A stretch of 64,000 nucleotides of DNA from positions 10,955-74,954 of the forward strand of contig NZ_KQ948779.1 of NCBI RefSeq assembly GCF_001514205.1, in the 5' to 3' direction. Under the pieces are notes generated by a model, which saw only the letters and a program-made list of their open reading frames with translations, did not search any database and was not told the origin of the DNA. Position numbers and translations under genes: made by a program. This document shows, piece after piece, positions 15,514-24,610 of the stretch (within the stretch, counting starts at the first letter, position 1; the number at the start of each line of letters is the position of its first letter). The DNA is from Streptomyces griseoruber (GTDB lineage: Bacteria; Actinomycetota; Actinomycetes; Streptomycetales; Streptomycetaceae).

Positions 15514-16591
15514 GGGCGGTCACCTCCTTGCGCCTGTTCCGCTCGCGGTCGCAGGGCGTGCCGGGGCCCTCCGCGTCGCCGAGGAGGCCGACCAGGCGGC
15601 GCCTGGGTACGACCCCGACGAGCCCGCGTCCGCCGTCGAGGACGGCGACCGGGTGGGTCAGGCGGGCGCTGAGCGCGCACAGCGTGGTGAACGGGGTGTC
15701 GGGGGTCGCGGTCTCGCAGCCGCAGTCGGCCTCGTCGCCGCGGACGTGGGGGTCCATGACGGCGGAGGCGGTCAGCACCCGGGAGCGGTCGACGTCCTGG
15801 ATGAAGGAGGCGACGTAGTCGTTCCCGGGGCGCAGCAGGATGTCCTCGGCCGTGCCGGTCTGCACGATCCGGCCGTCGCGCATGACGGCGATCCGGTCGC
15901 CGAGGCGCATGGCCTCGTTGAGGTCGTGGGTGATGAAGACGATGGTCTTCTTCAGGGTCTGCTGGAGCGTGAGCAGCTGGTCCTGCATGTCCCGGCGGAT
16001 CAGCGGGTCCAGTGCGCTGAAGGACTCGTCCATGAGGAGGAGGTCGGCGTCGGTGGCGAGGGCGCGGGCCAGGCCCACGCGCTGCTGCATGCCGCCGGAC
16101 AGTTCGTCGGGCCAGGACTTCTCCCAGCCGGCCAGGCCGCAGAGCCGGAGCGCCTCGGTGGCCCGTTCCTCGCGCTCGGCGCGGGGCGCGCCCTGGACGG
16201 CGAGGCCGTAGGCGGCGTTGTCGAGGACGCTGCGGTGCGGGAAGAGCGCGAAGTGCTGGAAGACCATGCTGATCTTCCGGGCGCGGACCTCGCGCAGGTC
16301 ACGGCCGCTCAGGGCGGTGAGGTCCCGGCCGTCGAAGAGGACGCGGCCGGCGGTGGGCTCGAGGAGTCCGTTGAGCATGCGCAGCAGGGTGGACTTGCCC
16401 GAGCCGGACAGGCCCATGACGACGAAGATCTGTCCGGGGCCGACGGTGAAGGAGACGTCGATGACGGCGGCGGTGGTGCCGTCGGCGCGCAGTTCCTCCC
16501 GGGTGGCTCCTTCGCGGAGCCGTTCGACCGCCTCGTTCTGTCGTCTTCCGAACACCTTGAAGAGATGTTCGGCCTCAAGCCTGGCTGACAC
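15506..16591 (-). CDS. Glycine betaine/proline ABC transporter ATP-binding protein (ProV/OpuAA type)
   Basis: 361 residues from GTG 16591 (SARLEAEHLFKVFGRR); an upstream extension in frame is rich in Cys/Trp and lacks family similarity. Walker A is GLSGSGKST (60-68), the signature is LSGGMQQRVGLARAL, Walker B is LLLMDESFSALD and the switch His is in ITHDLNEA. The C-terminal 90 residues form the regulatory tail typical of ProV, degenerate CBS-like, with a Cys pair in DEADCGCETATPDTP. First gene of a two-gene operon; a divergent promoter region of about 220 bp separates it from the exonuclease gene. Confidence 0.92.
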   Translation of the reverse strand: MSARLEAEHLFKVFGRRQNEAVERLREGATREELRADGTTAAVIDVSFTVGPGQIFVVMGLSGSGKSTLLRMLNGLLEPTAGRVLFDGRDLTALSGRDLREVRARKISMVFQHFALFPHRSVLDNAAYGLAVQGAPRAEREERATEALRLCGLAGWEKSWPDELSGGMQQRVGLARALATDADLLLMDESFSALDPLIRRDMQDQLLTLQQTLKKTIVFITHDLNEAMRLGDRIAVMRDGRIVQTGTAEDILLRPGNDYVASFIQDVDRSRVLTASAVMDPHVRGDEADCGCETATPDTPFTTLCALSARLTHPVAVLDGGRGLVGVVPRRRLVGLLGDAEGPGTPCDRERNRRKEVTARA

Positions 16592-16810
16592 GCTTACCCA
16601 CTCGTTCGGGGACGGGGACAGGAGCGGCACTCGGCGCGTGCTGACGCAAAGCCAACGGTTGAATATGCAACCTTGCGCCGCTCCGAGGCCGCGCCTGCCC
16701 TGGCCCGATGCGGACAAACACGCGAGTGGCTCAGTTCACAGGACGCACGAACGATGTTCACGCATGCCACGGGAGTGAATACCTGCCGGTCACCCGGGCA
16801 CCCGTGGGGC

Positions 16811-17761
16811 ATGATGCGGGACGTGACCGGACGACTGATGCTCCTCGACACCGCCTCGCTCTACTTCCGCGCCTACTTCGGCGTCCCGGACTCCGTGAAG
16901 GCCCCGGACGGCACGCCGGTGAACGCCGTGCGCGGACTGCTCGACTTCATCGACCGCCTGGTCAAGGACCACCGGCCGGACGAGCTGGTGGCCTGCATGG
17001 ACGCCGACTGGCGCCCGAAGTGGCGGGTCGACCTGATCCCCTCCTACAAGGCGCACCGCGTCGCCGAGGAGCGCCCGGTGGGCCCGGACGAGGAGGAGGT
17101 GCCGGACACGCTCTCGCCGCAGGTACCGGTGATCGAGGCGGTGCTGGACGCGCTGGGCATCGCGCGGGTGGGTGTCACCGGCTACGAGGCGGACGATGTG
17201 ATCGGCACGTTCACCGCGCGGGCGACGGGCCCGGTCGACATCGTCACCGGCGACCGCGACCTGTACCAGCTGGTGGACGACGCGCGCGGGGTGCGGGTGC
17301 TGTACCCGCTCAAGGGCGTGGGCACGCTCCAGACCACCGACGAGGCCTGGCTGCGTGAGAAGTACGGCGTCGACGGGCGCGGGTACGCGGATCTGGCGCT
17401 GCTGCGCGGCGACCCGAGCGACGGACTGCCGGGGGTGCCGGGCATCGGGGAGAAGACGGCGGCCAAGCTCCTGGCCGAGTTCGGCGACCTGGCCGGGATC
17501 ATGGCGGCCGTCGACGACCCGAAGGCGAAGCTCACCCCCTCGCAGCGCAAGCGGCTGGACGAGGCGCGGCCGTACCTCGCGGTCGCGCCGAAGGTGGTCC
17601 GGGTCGCCGGCGACGTCCCGCTGCCGGACGTGAACGTTTCTTTGCCCCACGCGCCACGGGACGGGGCGACACTGGAGGGGCTCGCCGAGCGCTGGGGCCT
17701 CGGCGGGTCGCTGCACCGGCTGCTGCTCACCCTGAGCGCGTCCGGGGCCGCCGGCGCGTGA
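16811..17761 (+). CDS. 5'-3' exonuclease, PolA N-terminal-like
   Basis: 316 residues from ATG 16811; ATG at 16814 or GTG at 16823 would serve as well. The PIN-like metal residues are visible (MLLDTASLYFRAYFGVPDS; ACMDADWRPKWR; YEADDVIGTF; IVTGDRDLYQLV) followed by the helix-hairpin-helix DGLPGVPGIGEKTAAKLLAEFG. No polymerase domain is attached, so it is one of the stand-alone flap-exonuclease homologues. It probably removes RNA primers or 5' flaps. It is a single-gene unit. Confidence 0.92.
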   Translation: MMRDVTGRLMLLDTASLYFRAYFGVPDSVKAPDGTPVNAVRGLLDFIDRLVKDHRPDELVACMDADWRPKWRVDLIPSYKAHRVAEERPVGPDEEEVPDTLSPQVPVIEAVLDALGIARVGVTGYEADDVIGTFTARATGPVDIVTGDRDLYQLVDDARGVRVLYPLKGVGTLQTTDEAWLREKYGVDGRGYADLALLRGDPSDGLPGVPGIGEKTAAKLLAEFGDLAGIMAAVDDPKAKLTPSQRKRLDEARPYLAVAPKVVRVAGDVPLPDVNVSLPHAPRDGATLEGLAERWGLGGSLHRLLLTLSASGAAGA

Positions 17762-17841
17762 CCCCGGGGGCGGACGGCGCGTAAGCATGGTTCTCGCCGG
17801 ACGGAATGACATGTGCGGGCGCGGAAAGCCATCCTCGGCAA

Positions 17842-17861
17842 GAGAGGTGAATCCACCTCTC
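17842..17861 (+). terminator. Short hairpin after the exonuclease gene
   Basis: GAGAGGTG (17842-17849) pairs with CACCTCTC (17854-17861) around an AATC loop. It lies 80 bp past the exonuclease stop and 35 bp before an iron box. It may end the upstream transcript. Confidence 0.45.
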
Positions 17862-17895
17862 CCAGGGGAGGCATCACCGGGGAAGAGATGCTAAC

Positions 17896-17909
17896 TTAGG
17901 TAAACCTAA
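17896..17909. promoter_or_regulatory. Iron box (DmdR1/IdeR operator)
   Basis: The sequence TTAGGTAAACCTAA is a near-perfect palindrome and keeps the TTAGG...CCTAA arms of the actinobacterial iron-box consensus. It ends 22 bp before the ATG of the siderophore-interacting protein, over its likely promoter, so iron-loaded DmdR1/IdeR should repress that gene. Confidence 0.85.
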
Positions 17910-17931
17910 CCATAGAACATGGGAGGCCGTC

Positions 17932-18777
17932 ATGGCAGAACGTCCGGCACGGAAGCCGCGCAAGCCCCACTCCGCGCAGGTCGTCCGCACCGAACGGCTG
18001 ACCCCGCACATGCAGCGCGTGGTCCTCGGCGGCGAGGGCCTGGCCGAGTTCTCGGCGGGCACGTGCACGGACCACTACGTGAAACTCCTCTTCGGCCCCG
18101 AGGGCGTGACCTACCCCGAGCCCTTCGACCTGGAGCGGATCCGCGCCGAGTTCCCGCGCGAGCAGTGGCCCGTGACCCGGACGTACACCGTGCGGGCCTG
18201 GAACCCCGAACACCGAGAACTGACCCTGGACTTCGTGATCCACGGCGACGAGGGCCTGGCCGGGCCGTGGGCGGCGCGCGTCCAGCCGGGCGAGACCGTC
18301 CACTTCATGGGCCCCGGCGGCGCCTACACCCCCGACACCGCCGCCGACTGGCATCTGCTCGCGGGTGACGAGAGCGCCCTGCCGGCGATCGCGGCCGCGC
18401 TGGAGTCGCTGCCCTCCGGTGCGGTGGCACACGCCTTCATCGAGGTCGACGGCCCCGAGGAGGAGCAGAAGATCGAATCCGACGTGGAGGTCGTCTGGCT
18501 GCACCGCGGAGGCCGGCCGCTCGGCGAGCGGCTCGTCGAGGCCGTGACCGCACTGGAGTTCCCCGAGGGCCGCGTGCACGCGTTCGTGCACGGCGAGGCG
18601 GCGGCCGTGAAGGAACTGCGCCGGCTGCTCCGCGTCGACCTGGACATCCCGCGCGAGGACCTGTCGATCTCCGGCTACTGGCGGCTCGGCCACGACGAGG
18701 ACGGCTGGCAGGCCGCGAAGCGGGAGTGGAACGCGCGCGTGGAGGTCGAGCAGGAGGGCGCGGCACCGGTCGCGTAG
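17932..18777 (+). CDS. Siderophore-interacting protein (FAD-dependent ferric-siderophore reductase family)
   Basis: 281 residues from ATG 17932 behind GGGAGG. The N-terminal barrel has the FAD-binding pattern TRTYTVRAWNPEHRELTLDF and VIHGDEGLAGPWAARVQPGE. The C-terminal NAD(P)H-binding half shows LLAGDESALPAIAAALESLP and the closing ISGYWRLGHDEDGW of the ViuB/YqjH family. These enzymes reduce ferric siderophores in the cytoplasm to release iron. It stands alone under an iron box, so expression should rise in iron limitation. Confidence 0.93.
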   Translation: MAERPARKPRKPHSAQVVRTERLTPHMQRVVLGGEGLAEFSAGTCTDHYVKLLFGPEGVTYPEPFDLERIRAEFPREQWPVTRTYTVRAWNPEHRELTLDFVIHGDEGLAGPWAARVQPGETVHFMGPGGAYTPDTAADWHLLAGDESALPAIAAALESLPSGAVAHAFIEVDGPEEEQKIESDVEVVWLHRGGRPLGERLVEAVTALEFPEGRVHAFVHGEAAAVKELRRLLRVDLDIPREDLSISGYWRLGHDEDGWQAAKREWNARVEVEQEGAAPVA

Positions 18778-18852
18778 CCCTCCCCGGGGAACGTGAGGAG
18801 TTGGGCCCGCCCCGGACACGACGGCGTGACACCTGCGAAACAGGGCGTCCCT

Positions 18853-18876
18853 AATTTCTGTCGCCCGACAGGAATT
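18853..18876. promoter_or_regulatory. Operator-like palindrome A upstream of the APC permease
   Basis: AATTTCTGTC (18853-18862) and GACAGGAATT (18867-18876) form an inverted repeat with a 4-bp GCCC spacer; one position is mismatched. The 13 bases CCTAATTTCTGTC are identical to site B at 27864-27876 in front of the carboxylase operon. It lies 22 bp before the permease ATG. A TetR-type operator is the likeliest reading. Confidence 0.75.
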
Positions 18877-18898
18877 CGCGCCCAAGGCAGGTGCCGCC

Positions 18899-20455
18899 AT
18901 GACCACCAGCTCCCCCGCCGACGTACGCCCCGACCCGCCGCACTCCCCCGCCCACGCCCCGGACGACCACTCCCTCGCGGAGTTCGGCTACCGCCAGGAA
19001 CTCCACCGCAGTCTGGGCCGGTACGCCTCGTTCGCCGCCGGGTTCTCCTTCATCTCCGTCCTGACCACCGTCTTCCAGTTCTTCGCCTTCGGATACGCGT
19101 TCGGCGGGCCCGTCTTCTTCTGGGCCTGGCCGGTGGTGCTGGCCGGGCAGTTGCTGGTGGCCGCCTGCTTCGCGGAACTGGCGGCCCGCTATCCGATCTC
19201 CGGCGCGATCTACCAGTGGGCGTCGCGGCTGTCGACACCGTCGTTCGGCTGGTTCGCCGGCTGGATCATGGTGATCGGGCAGATCGTCGTCGTCGCGGCC
19301 GCCGCACTCGCCCTGCAGATGGTGCTCCCGGCGATCTGGTCCGGCTTCCAGCTGATCGGCACCGACCCGTCACCCGTCTCCCCCGACGGCGCGGCCAACG
19401 CGGCGCTGCTCGGCGTGGTCCTGCTGGTCCTGACGACCGTCGTGAACGTCGTGGACAACCGCGTGATGTCGGTGATCAACCGGGTCGGCGTGACCGCCGA
19501 GATCATCGGCGCCGTCCTCATCGTCGTGCTGCTGCTGACCCACTCCGAGCGCACGCCCGGCATCACCTTCCACACCACCGGCGCCGCCCAGTCCGGCCTG
19601 TTCGGGGCGCTCGCGGTGGGCTCGTTCACCGCCGCGTACGTGATGATCGGCTTCGACAGCGCGGGCGAGATGAGCGAGGAGACGCACAACCCGCGCCGCA
19701 CCGCGCCCCGCACGATCCTCACCGCGCTCGGCGCGGCCGGCCTGCTCGGCGGGCTGATCGTGCTCGGCGGACTGCTCGCCGCCCCCAGCCTCACCGACGG
19801 GCACCTCGGCGTCGACGGGCTCTCCTACGTCCTGACCAGCAGCCTCGGCGACGGCGTCGGCAAGGTGCTCCTCGCGGACGTGGTGGTGGCGATCGCGGTG
19901 GCCACGCTCGCCATCCAGACGGCGGCCTGCCGGATGCTGTTCTCCATGGCGCGCGACGGACAGCTCCCGTTCTCGGCCCGCCTCGCGCGCGTGAACCCCC
20001 GCACCGGCATGCCGAGCGCCCCCGCCCTGGTCGTCGGCGTCCTCGCGGCGGCCCTGCTGCTGCTCAACTTCGCCTCCCCGGACGCCTTCCTGGCCATCGG
20101 CACCACCTGCATCGTGATGCTGTACCTGGCGTACGCGATGGTCACCGGCCCGCTCCTGCTCCGCCGCCTGCGCGGCGAGTTCTCCTCGGCCGACACCGAC
20201 GAGACCGGCGCCCCGCTGTTCTCGCTGGGCCGCTGGGGCGTCCCCGTCAACGCCCTCGCCCTGCTCTACGGCGTCCTGATGACCGTCAACCTGGCCTGGC
20301 CGCGAGCGGCGGTGTACGACCCGGCGGGCGGGCACTGGTACTTCCAGTGGTTCACGGTGCTGTTCCTGGCCGTGACGGTCGCGGCGGGGGTGGCCTTCCG
20401 GGCGTACCGGAAGCGGGCGTCGGCCCTGACCGTCGTACCGGAGGCGGTGGCGTAG
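18899..20455 (+). CDS. APC-family permease, probably for guanidine, urea-like or amine substrates
   Basis: 518 residues from ATG 18899. Twelve or so hydrophobic helices are visible; the hydrophilic N-terminus is followed by FGYRQELHRSLGRYASFAAG, a form common in the amine/choline/GABA branch of the family. Conserved APC features include ACFAELAARYPISGAIYQW and the helix containing AYVMIGFDSAGEMSEETHNP. The operator in front of it is shared with the DUF1989-carboxylase operon 9 kb downstream, and APC permeases are recurrent partners of that operon type. Uptake of the carboxylase substrate is therefore the leading guess; it is inferred, not shown. Confidence 0.88.
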   Translation: MTTSSPADVRPDPPHSPAHAPDDHSLAEFGYRQELHRSLGRYASFAAGFSFISVLTTVFQFFAFGYAFGGPVFFWAWPVVLAGQLLVAACFAELAARYPISGAIYQWASRLSTPSFGWFAGWIMVIGQIVVVAAAALALQMVLPAIWSGFQLIGTDPSPVSPDGAANAALLGVVLLVLTTVVNVVDNRVMSVINRVGVTAEIIGAVLIVVLLLTHSERTPGITFHTTGAAQSGLFGALAVGSFTAAYVMIGFDSAGEMSEETHNPRRTAPRTILTALGAAGLLGGLIVLGGLLAAPSLTDGHLGVDGLSYVLTSSLGDGVGKVLLADVVVAIAVATLAIQTAACRMLFSMARDGQLPFSARLARVNPRTGMPSAPALVVGVLAAALLLLNFASPDAFLAIGTTCIVMLYLAYAMVTGPLLLRRLRGEFSSADTDETGAPLFSLGRWGVPVNALALLYGVLMTVNLAWPRAAVYDPAGGHWYFQWFTVLFLAVTVAAGVAFRAYRKRASALTVVPEAVA

Positions 20456-20456
20456 T

Positions 20457-21038
20457 TCAGTCGCCCCGCACGCGCGCGTGAAGGTGCATGTCGTGCCAGC
20501 CGTCCTGGTGGATGGCGGCACTGCGCTTGGTTCCCTCCAGCGCGAAGCCCGCCTTGATCGCGACGCGGCAGGACGCCTCGTTGGCGGTGGAGTGCATCAG
20601 CTCCAGACGGTGGAGGCCGATCTCGTCGACGGCCCAGCGGGTGAGGGCGGTCGTGGCCCGTACGGCGACTCCCCGGCCGCGGGCCGCCCTGGTCGTCCAG
20701 TAGGCGACCTCGGCCACACCCTCCTCGAGCTGGATCCCGCGCAGCGCCACCCGCCCCACCACCCCGTCGGTGTCCGCGTCGGCGACGGCCCACTGGGCGT
20801 CGCGTTCGCTCTCCCAGCCCTTCTGCCACGCCTCGATCCAGCCGACGACCTCCTCCACCGAGTCGGCGGTCCGGATGTGCCACCGGTTCAGCACCGGATC
20901 CTGGAAGGCGGCGTGGACGGCGGGGGCGTCCTCGGTCCGCCACGGGCGCAGGACCAGTCCGTCGCCGGTGCGGAGCACGGGCTGCGGGACGGTGGAGAGG
21001 GTTCCGGCGGGCACGACGGGGCCGGCGATGTACGGCAT
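20457..21038 (-). CDS. GNAT-family N-acetyltransferase (RimJ/RimL-like)
   Basis: 193 residues from ATG 21038. The fold is recognisable from LVLRPWRTEDAPAVHAAFQD, the beta-bulge region VAEVAYWTTRAARGRGVAVRA (acetyl-CoA pyrophosphate loop, R-G-R-G-V-A) and HRLELMHSTANEASCRVAIKAGF. This pattern is closest to RimJ/RimL-type enzymes that acetylate protein N-termini or small amines. The stop is one base from that of the convergent permease. Substrate unknown. Confidence 0.9.
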   Translation of the reverse strand: MPYIAGPVVPAGTLSTVPQPVLRTGDGLVLRPWRTEDAPAVHAAFQDPVLNRWHIRTADSVEEVVGWIEAWQKGWESERDAQWAVADADTDGVVGRVALRGIQLEEGVAEVAYWTTRAARGRGVAVRATTALTRWAVDEIGLHRLELMHSTANEASCRVAIKAGFALEGTKRSAAIHQDGWHDMHLHARVRGD

Positions 21039-21106
21039 GGAACGTATCCTCCCCGCGCGCGCCGCCCCGCCCAACAGGTTTTCCCGCCCCCGTACCCTGG
21101 ACCCCG

Positions 21107-22054
21107 ATGAGACGCCGTACCCCTCCCCCGCCCTCCCCCCTGCCGCAGCGCGACGGGATCGATCCGGTACGGGTGCGGTTGCCGGGTGAGGGGGACTGGG
21201 CCACCGTCCGGGACCATCTGGTGGAGCGGCTCAGCGGGGCGGGCGCCGGGGTCGTGGACGGGATGCTGCGGGCCGGGCTGGTGGTCGGCGCCGACGGGAC
21301 GCCGGTGCCGCCGGACGCCCCGTACGTACCGGGCATGTTCGTCTGGTTCCACCGGGAGACACCCGCCGAGGTGCCGGTGCCGTTCCCGCTGGAGGTCGTG
21401 CACCGCGACGAGCACATCGTCGTCGTGGACAAGCCGCACTTCCTGGCCACCACCCCGCGCGGCAGCCATGTCACCGAGACCGCGCTGGCCCGGCTCCGGC
21501 GGGAGCTCGGCATCCCCGCCCTGGGCGCGGCGCACCGCCTGGACCGGCTCACCGCCGGGCTCGTGCTGTTCACGGTCCGGCCCGAGGAGCGCGGCGCCTA
21601 CCAGACGCTGTTCCGCGACCGGCGGGTGCGCAAGGTGTACGAGGCCGTCGCCCCCTACGATCCGGCGCGGGCCTGGCCGGTGACCGTGCGCAGCCGGATC
21701 GTGAAGGAGCGCGGCACACTGACCGCGTTCGAGGTGCCGGGGGAGGCGAACGCGGTCAGCGACATCGAGCCGGTCGAGCACCGGGCGGACGGGCTGGCCC
21801 GCTACCGGCTGGTCCCCCACACCGGTCAGACCCATCAACTGCGCGTCCACATGAACGCGTTGGGCGTGCCGATCCTCGGCGACCCCCTCTACCCGGAGGT
21901 GGCCCCGCCCGGGCCGGCCGGTGACTTCCGACGCCCTCTGCAACTGCTGGCGCGGGAGCTGGAGTTCACCGATCCGGTCACCGGCGCACAGCACCGGCTG
22001 CGCAGCGGCAGGGTGCTGGAGTCCTGGGTGTCGTACGCCCGTTGGGCCGAGTAG
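21107..22054 (+). CDS. RluA-family pseudouridine synthase
   Basis: 315 residues from ATG 21107. The catalytic motif is AAHRLDRLTAGLVLF with Asp146, and the later motifs HTGQTHQLRVHMNALGVPILGDPLYPE are intact. An N-terminal S4-like segment (VRDHLVERLSGAGAGVVDGMLRAG) is present. It should isomerise specific uridines in rRNA or tRNA. It diverges from the GNAT gene and converges on the P450 gene 18 bp away. Confidence 0.92.
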   Translation: MRRRTPPPPSPLPQRDGIDPVRVRLPGEGDWATVRDHLVERLSGAGAGVVDGMLRAGLVVGADGTPVPPDAPYVPGMFVWFHRETPAEVPVPFPLEVVHRDEHIVVVDKPHFLATTPRGSHVTETALARLRRELGIPALGAAHRLDRLTAGLVLFTVRPEERGAYQTLFRDRRVRKVYEAVAPYDPARAWPVTVRSRIVKERGTLTAFEVPGEANAVSDIEPVEHRADGLARYRLVPHTGQTHQLRVHMNALGVPILGDPLYPEVAPPGPAGDFRRPLQLLARELEFTDPVTGAQHRLRSGRVLESWVSYARWAE

Positions 22055-22072
22055 CCGGCGAGCGGCGGCGGC

Positions 22073-23542
22073 TCAGTAGCCCCGCCACCAGAGCAGGAAC
22101 CGCTGCCAGGCGCCGGGGCGGCGGGCCGGCTGCGGGGCGGGCTGTTCGGGCTGCGGGGCGGCCATCGGCTCGGGGGCGGGGGTCGCGGGCCTGGGGTCGA
22201 TGTGCAGCGGGCGGAAGGCGCGCTGCGGCGGCACGGAGGCCGCGTGGGTCGGCTTCAGCTTGACGTCCTGCTGGGGCTTGGGCTCGAAGTGCGCCGGCAG
22301 CGCCACCAGGTGCCGGGAGGCGATCGACGTCGTCCAGCGCAGCTCGTCCTCGTCGCAGGCCAGCTGGATGTCCGGCAGCCGCGACAGCAGCGCGTCGACG
22401 CCGACGTCGGCGATGGCGCGCCCGATGTCCTGGCCGGGGCACTCGTGCGGGCCCCGGCCGAAGGCGAGGTGGGAGCGGTTGCCCCGCATGTGGGCGGAGA
22501 GGTCGGGGCGCACCCGGGGGTCGACGTTGGCGGGGGCCGGCGCGAAGAAGAGTCCGTCGCCCGCGCGGATGCGCTGGCCGCCCAGCTCGGTGTCCTGCTT
22601 GGCCATGTAGCCGAAGATCGTGCTGAACGGCGGTTCGTCCCACAGGGACTGCTCGACCGCCTCCGGCACGGTCATCTCGCCGCCGTTGAGCCGGGCGACG
22701 AAGCGCGGGTCGGTCAGGACCATGCGCAGCACGTTGGAGAGCAGGTTGACCGTGGCCTCGTAGGCGGCGAAGAGCACCAGACGCAGGTGTTCGCGGACCT
22801 CGTCGTCGGTCAGCCCGGCCGGGTGGGCGATGAGATGGCTGGTGAAGTCGTCGGCGGGTGCGGAGCGGCGGCGCACGGTGAGCCGGCTCAGCGCGTCGAC
22901 GACGTACCCGTGGCTCTCGACGGCGGTCTCGCTGCCCTTGAGCGCGTCCCGGGCGCAGGCGACCATCTTGTCGTTGTACTCGTCGGGCATGCCGAGGAGC
23001 TGGCACATCACCGCCATCGGGAGGTGCTCGGCGAACTGGCCGACCAGATCGGCCCGGCCCTCCTCGCAGAAGCGGTTGACCAGCGTCTGCGTGGCTCGGT
23101 TGATGTACCGGCGCACACTGCGCTCGTCGAGGGTCTCCATGGCGGCGGTGACCGCACCGCGCAGCCGTTTGTGCTCGTCGCCCTCGGCGTGGGCGCAGAT
23201 CGGCTGCCAGGCGATGTGCGGCATGTACGGGTGGTCGGGCCGGACCCGGCCCTCGCGCTGCGGCGTCCAGATGCGGGTGTCCTTGGTGAACGTCGAGGGC
23301 GTACGCAGCATCTGGAGGTTCTCGGCGTGGCCGAGCACCATCCACATCGGCAGGTCGTCGTGGAGCAGGACCGGTGCCACGGGGCCGTACTGCTCGCGCA
23401 ACTGCTCGTACAGCTCGCCGAGGTCCTCCGCGCCGGGTCCGTAGAGCCGGGTCAGTCCGCCGGCGGCGTGCGCGGGGCAGCCGGGCGGCGGGTCCAGGGC
23501 GAGGTCGTGGGGTCCGGTCGTCATGGGGTGTTCAGGCGTCAC
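22073..23542 (-). CDS. rarE: Conservon-associated cytochrome P450, CYP157-like (RarE/CvnE)
   Basis: 489 residues from GTG 23542 with GGAG 9 bases upstream. The haem loop FGRGPHECPGQDIGR is canonical (Cys368). The K-helix position that normally reads E-x-x-R is E297-Q-S-L-W, lacking the Arg; loss of ExxR is a reported property of the CYP157 family. The I-helix has AAYEAT in place of AGxET/D. After residue 422 a Pro/Ala-rich tail of about 65 residues ends in the aromatic WQRFLLWWRGY, which could be a membrane-touching helix. It follows cvnD after 56 bp as the last gene of the conservon. In S. griseus the rar operon represses aerial growth; a catalytic reaction is not known. Confidence 0.9.
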   Translation of the reverse strand: MTPEHPMTTGPHDLALDPPPGCPAHAAGGLTRLYGPGAEDLGELYEQLREQYGPVAPVLLHDDLPMWMVLGHAENLQMLRTPSTFTKDTRIWTPQREGRVRPDHPYMPHIAWQPICAHAEGDEHKRLRGAVTAAMETLDERSVRRYINRATQTLVNRFCEEGRADLVGQFAEHLPMAVMCQLLGMPDEYNDKMVACARDALKGSETAVESHGYVVDALSRLTVRRRSAPADDFTSHLIAHPAGLTDDEVREHLRLVLFAAYEATVNLLSNVLRMVLTDPRFVARLNGGEMTVPEAVEQSLWDEPPFSTIFGYMAKQDTELGGQRIRAGDGLFFAPAPANVDPRVRPDLSAHMRGNRSHLAFGRGPHECPGQDIGRAIADVGVDALLSRLPDIQLACDEDELRWTTSIASRHLVALPAHFEPKPQQDVKLKPTHAASVPPQRAFRPLHIDPRPATPAPEPMAAPQPEQPAPQPARRPGAWQRFLLWWRGY

Positions 23543-23598
23543 AGGGGTCGCTCCGCAACTGTGGGGGATCCGTTGTCAGGGGGGCAAGGGGGCTCGGG

Positions 23599-24219
23599 CT
23601 AGGTGAGGCTGCCTCTGAGCGAGAGGGTGTGCAGGAACCGCATCAGGGTCATCAGGACGTCCCGGCTGGAGGCGCGCCGGCGGGCGTCGCACTCCACGAT
23701 CGGCACGTCCGGGGGCAGGTCGAGGGCGGCCCGGAGGTCGTCCAGGGGGTAACGGGGGCCGTCGGGGAAGGTGTTGACGGCGACGACGAAGGGCACTCCG
23801 CCCTCCTCCAGCCGGCCCATGACCTCGTAACTGACCTCCAGGCGGCGGGTGTCGACCAGGACGACCGCGCCCAGGGCTCCTTCGAAGAGCCCGTTCCACA
23901 GGAACCAGAAGCGTTCCTGGCCGGGGGTGCCGAAGAGGTAGAGCACCACCTTGTCGGTGATGCGGATGCGTCCGAAGTCCATGGCCACGGTGGTGGCGGT
24001 CTTGGTGTCGGAGCCGAAGTCGTCGTCGACCCCGATACCGGCCTGGGTCATGGTCTCCTCGGTGGTCAGCGGTTTGATCTCGCTGACGGAGCCGACCATC
24101 GTCGTCTTGCCGACGCCGAAGCCGCCCACGATGACGATCTTCGCCGCGGCCGTGGTGGTCTGCGGGAGCTGGTCCTCGGCCCGTGGGCCGGGGACCGTGT
24201 CAGAGCCTTTGAAGTCCAT
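23599..24219 (-). CDS. cvnD: Conservon small GTPase-like protein CvnD/RarD
   Basis: 206 residues from ATG 24219, overlapping cvnC by 20 nt. The P-loop is GGFGVGKTT (32-40); the G3-like segment is LFGTPGQERFWFLWNGLFEG with Gln retained; the G4-like segment is VAVNTFPD, where an NKxD motif would be expected, so nucleotide specificity is altered. MglA/Ras-like proteins of conservons cycle nucleotide at the membrane with CvnA-C. Gene order cvnA-B-C-D-P450 is intact. Confidence 0.93.
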   Translation of the reverse strand: MDFKGSDTVPGPRAEDQLPQTTTAAAKIVIVGGFGVGKTTMVGSVSEIKPLTTEETMTQAGIGVDDDFGSDTKTATTVAMDFGRIRITDKVVLYLFGTPGQERFWFLWNGLFEGALGAVVLVDTRRLEVSYEVMGRLEEGGVPFVVAVNTFPDGPRYPLDDLRAALDLPPDVPIVECDARRRASSRDVLMTLMRFLHTLSLRGSLT

Positions 24220-24610
24220 GCATCACCGCTTCGAGCAGGGATCGGTCGGGGAGCTTCTGGCGGACGATCGGGGCGCGTGCCTGGACCAGTTCGGCCGCCA
24301 GCATCTCGGTGAGCAGGACCGTCACCACCGTGAACGGCAGGCCGAGGTAGGCCGACACCTCGGCCACCGACAGGGGGGCGGCGCACATCCGCAGCACCAC
24401 CGTCTGTTCCGGGGTGGCGGACGAGGGGGGGTCGGCACACGCCACGATTAACGTCACCAGGTCGAGCGGCGCCCGCTCCCCGTCGGGTCCCGTGATCGTG
24501 TAGAGCCGGTCGGGCTGTTTCCCCCGGTCCGCCGGGGATTCGGCGGGCGGGGCGGGTGCGGGGGGCGGGAGCGGCAGGGGCTGGCGCCGCCGGCGTTGCG
24601 GAGGCGTCAT
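24200..24610 (-). CDS. cvnC: Conservon protein CvnC/RarC (DUF742)
   Basis: 136 residues from ATG 24610, overlapping both neighbours. A Pro/Arg-rich first 30 residues lead to the DUF742 winged-helix-like domain (RLYTITGP, VTLIVACAD, EQTVVLRMCAAPLSVAEVSA, VVTVLLTEML). DUF742 proteins are constant members of conservons and are thought to bridge the sensor and the GTPase. Confidence 0.93.
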   Translation of the reverse strand: MTPPQRRRRQPLPLPPPAPAPPAESPADRGKQPDRLYTITGPDGERAPLDLVTLIVACADPPSSATPEQTVVLRMCAAPLSVAEVSAYLGLPFTVVTVLLTEMLAAELVQARAPIVRQKLPDRSLLEAVMHGLQRL

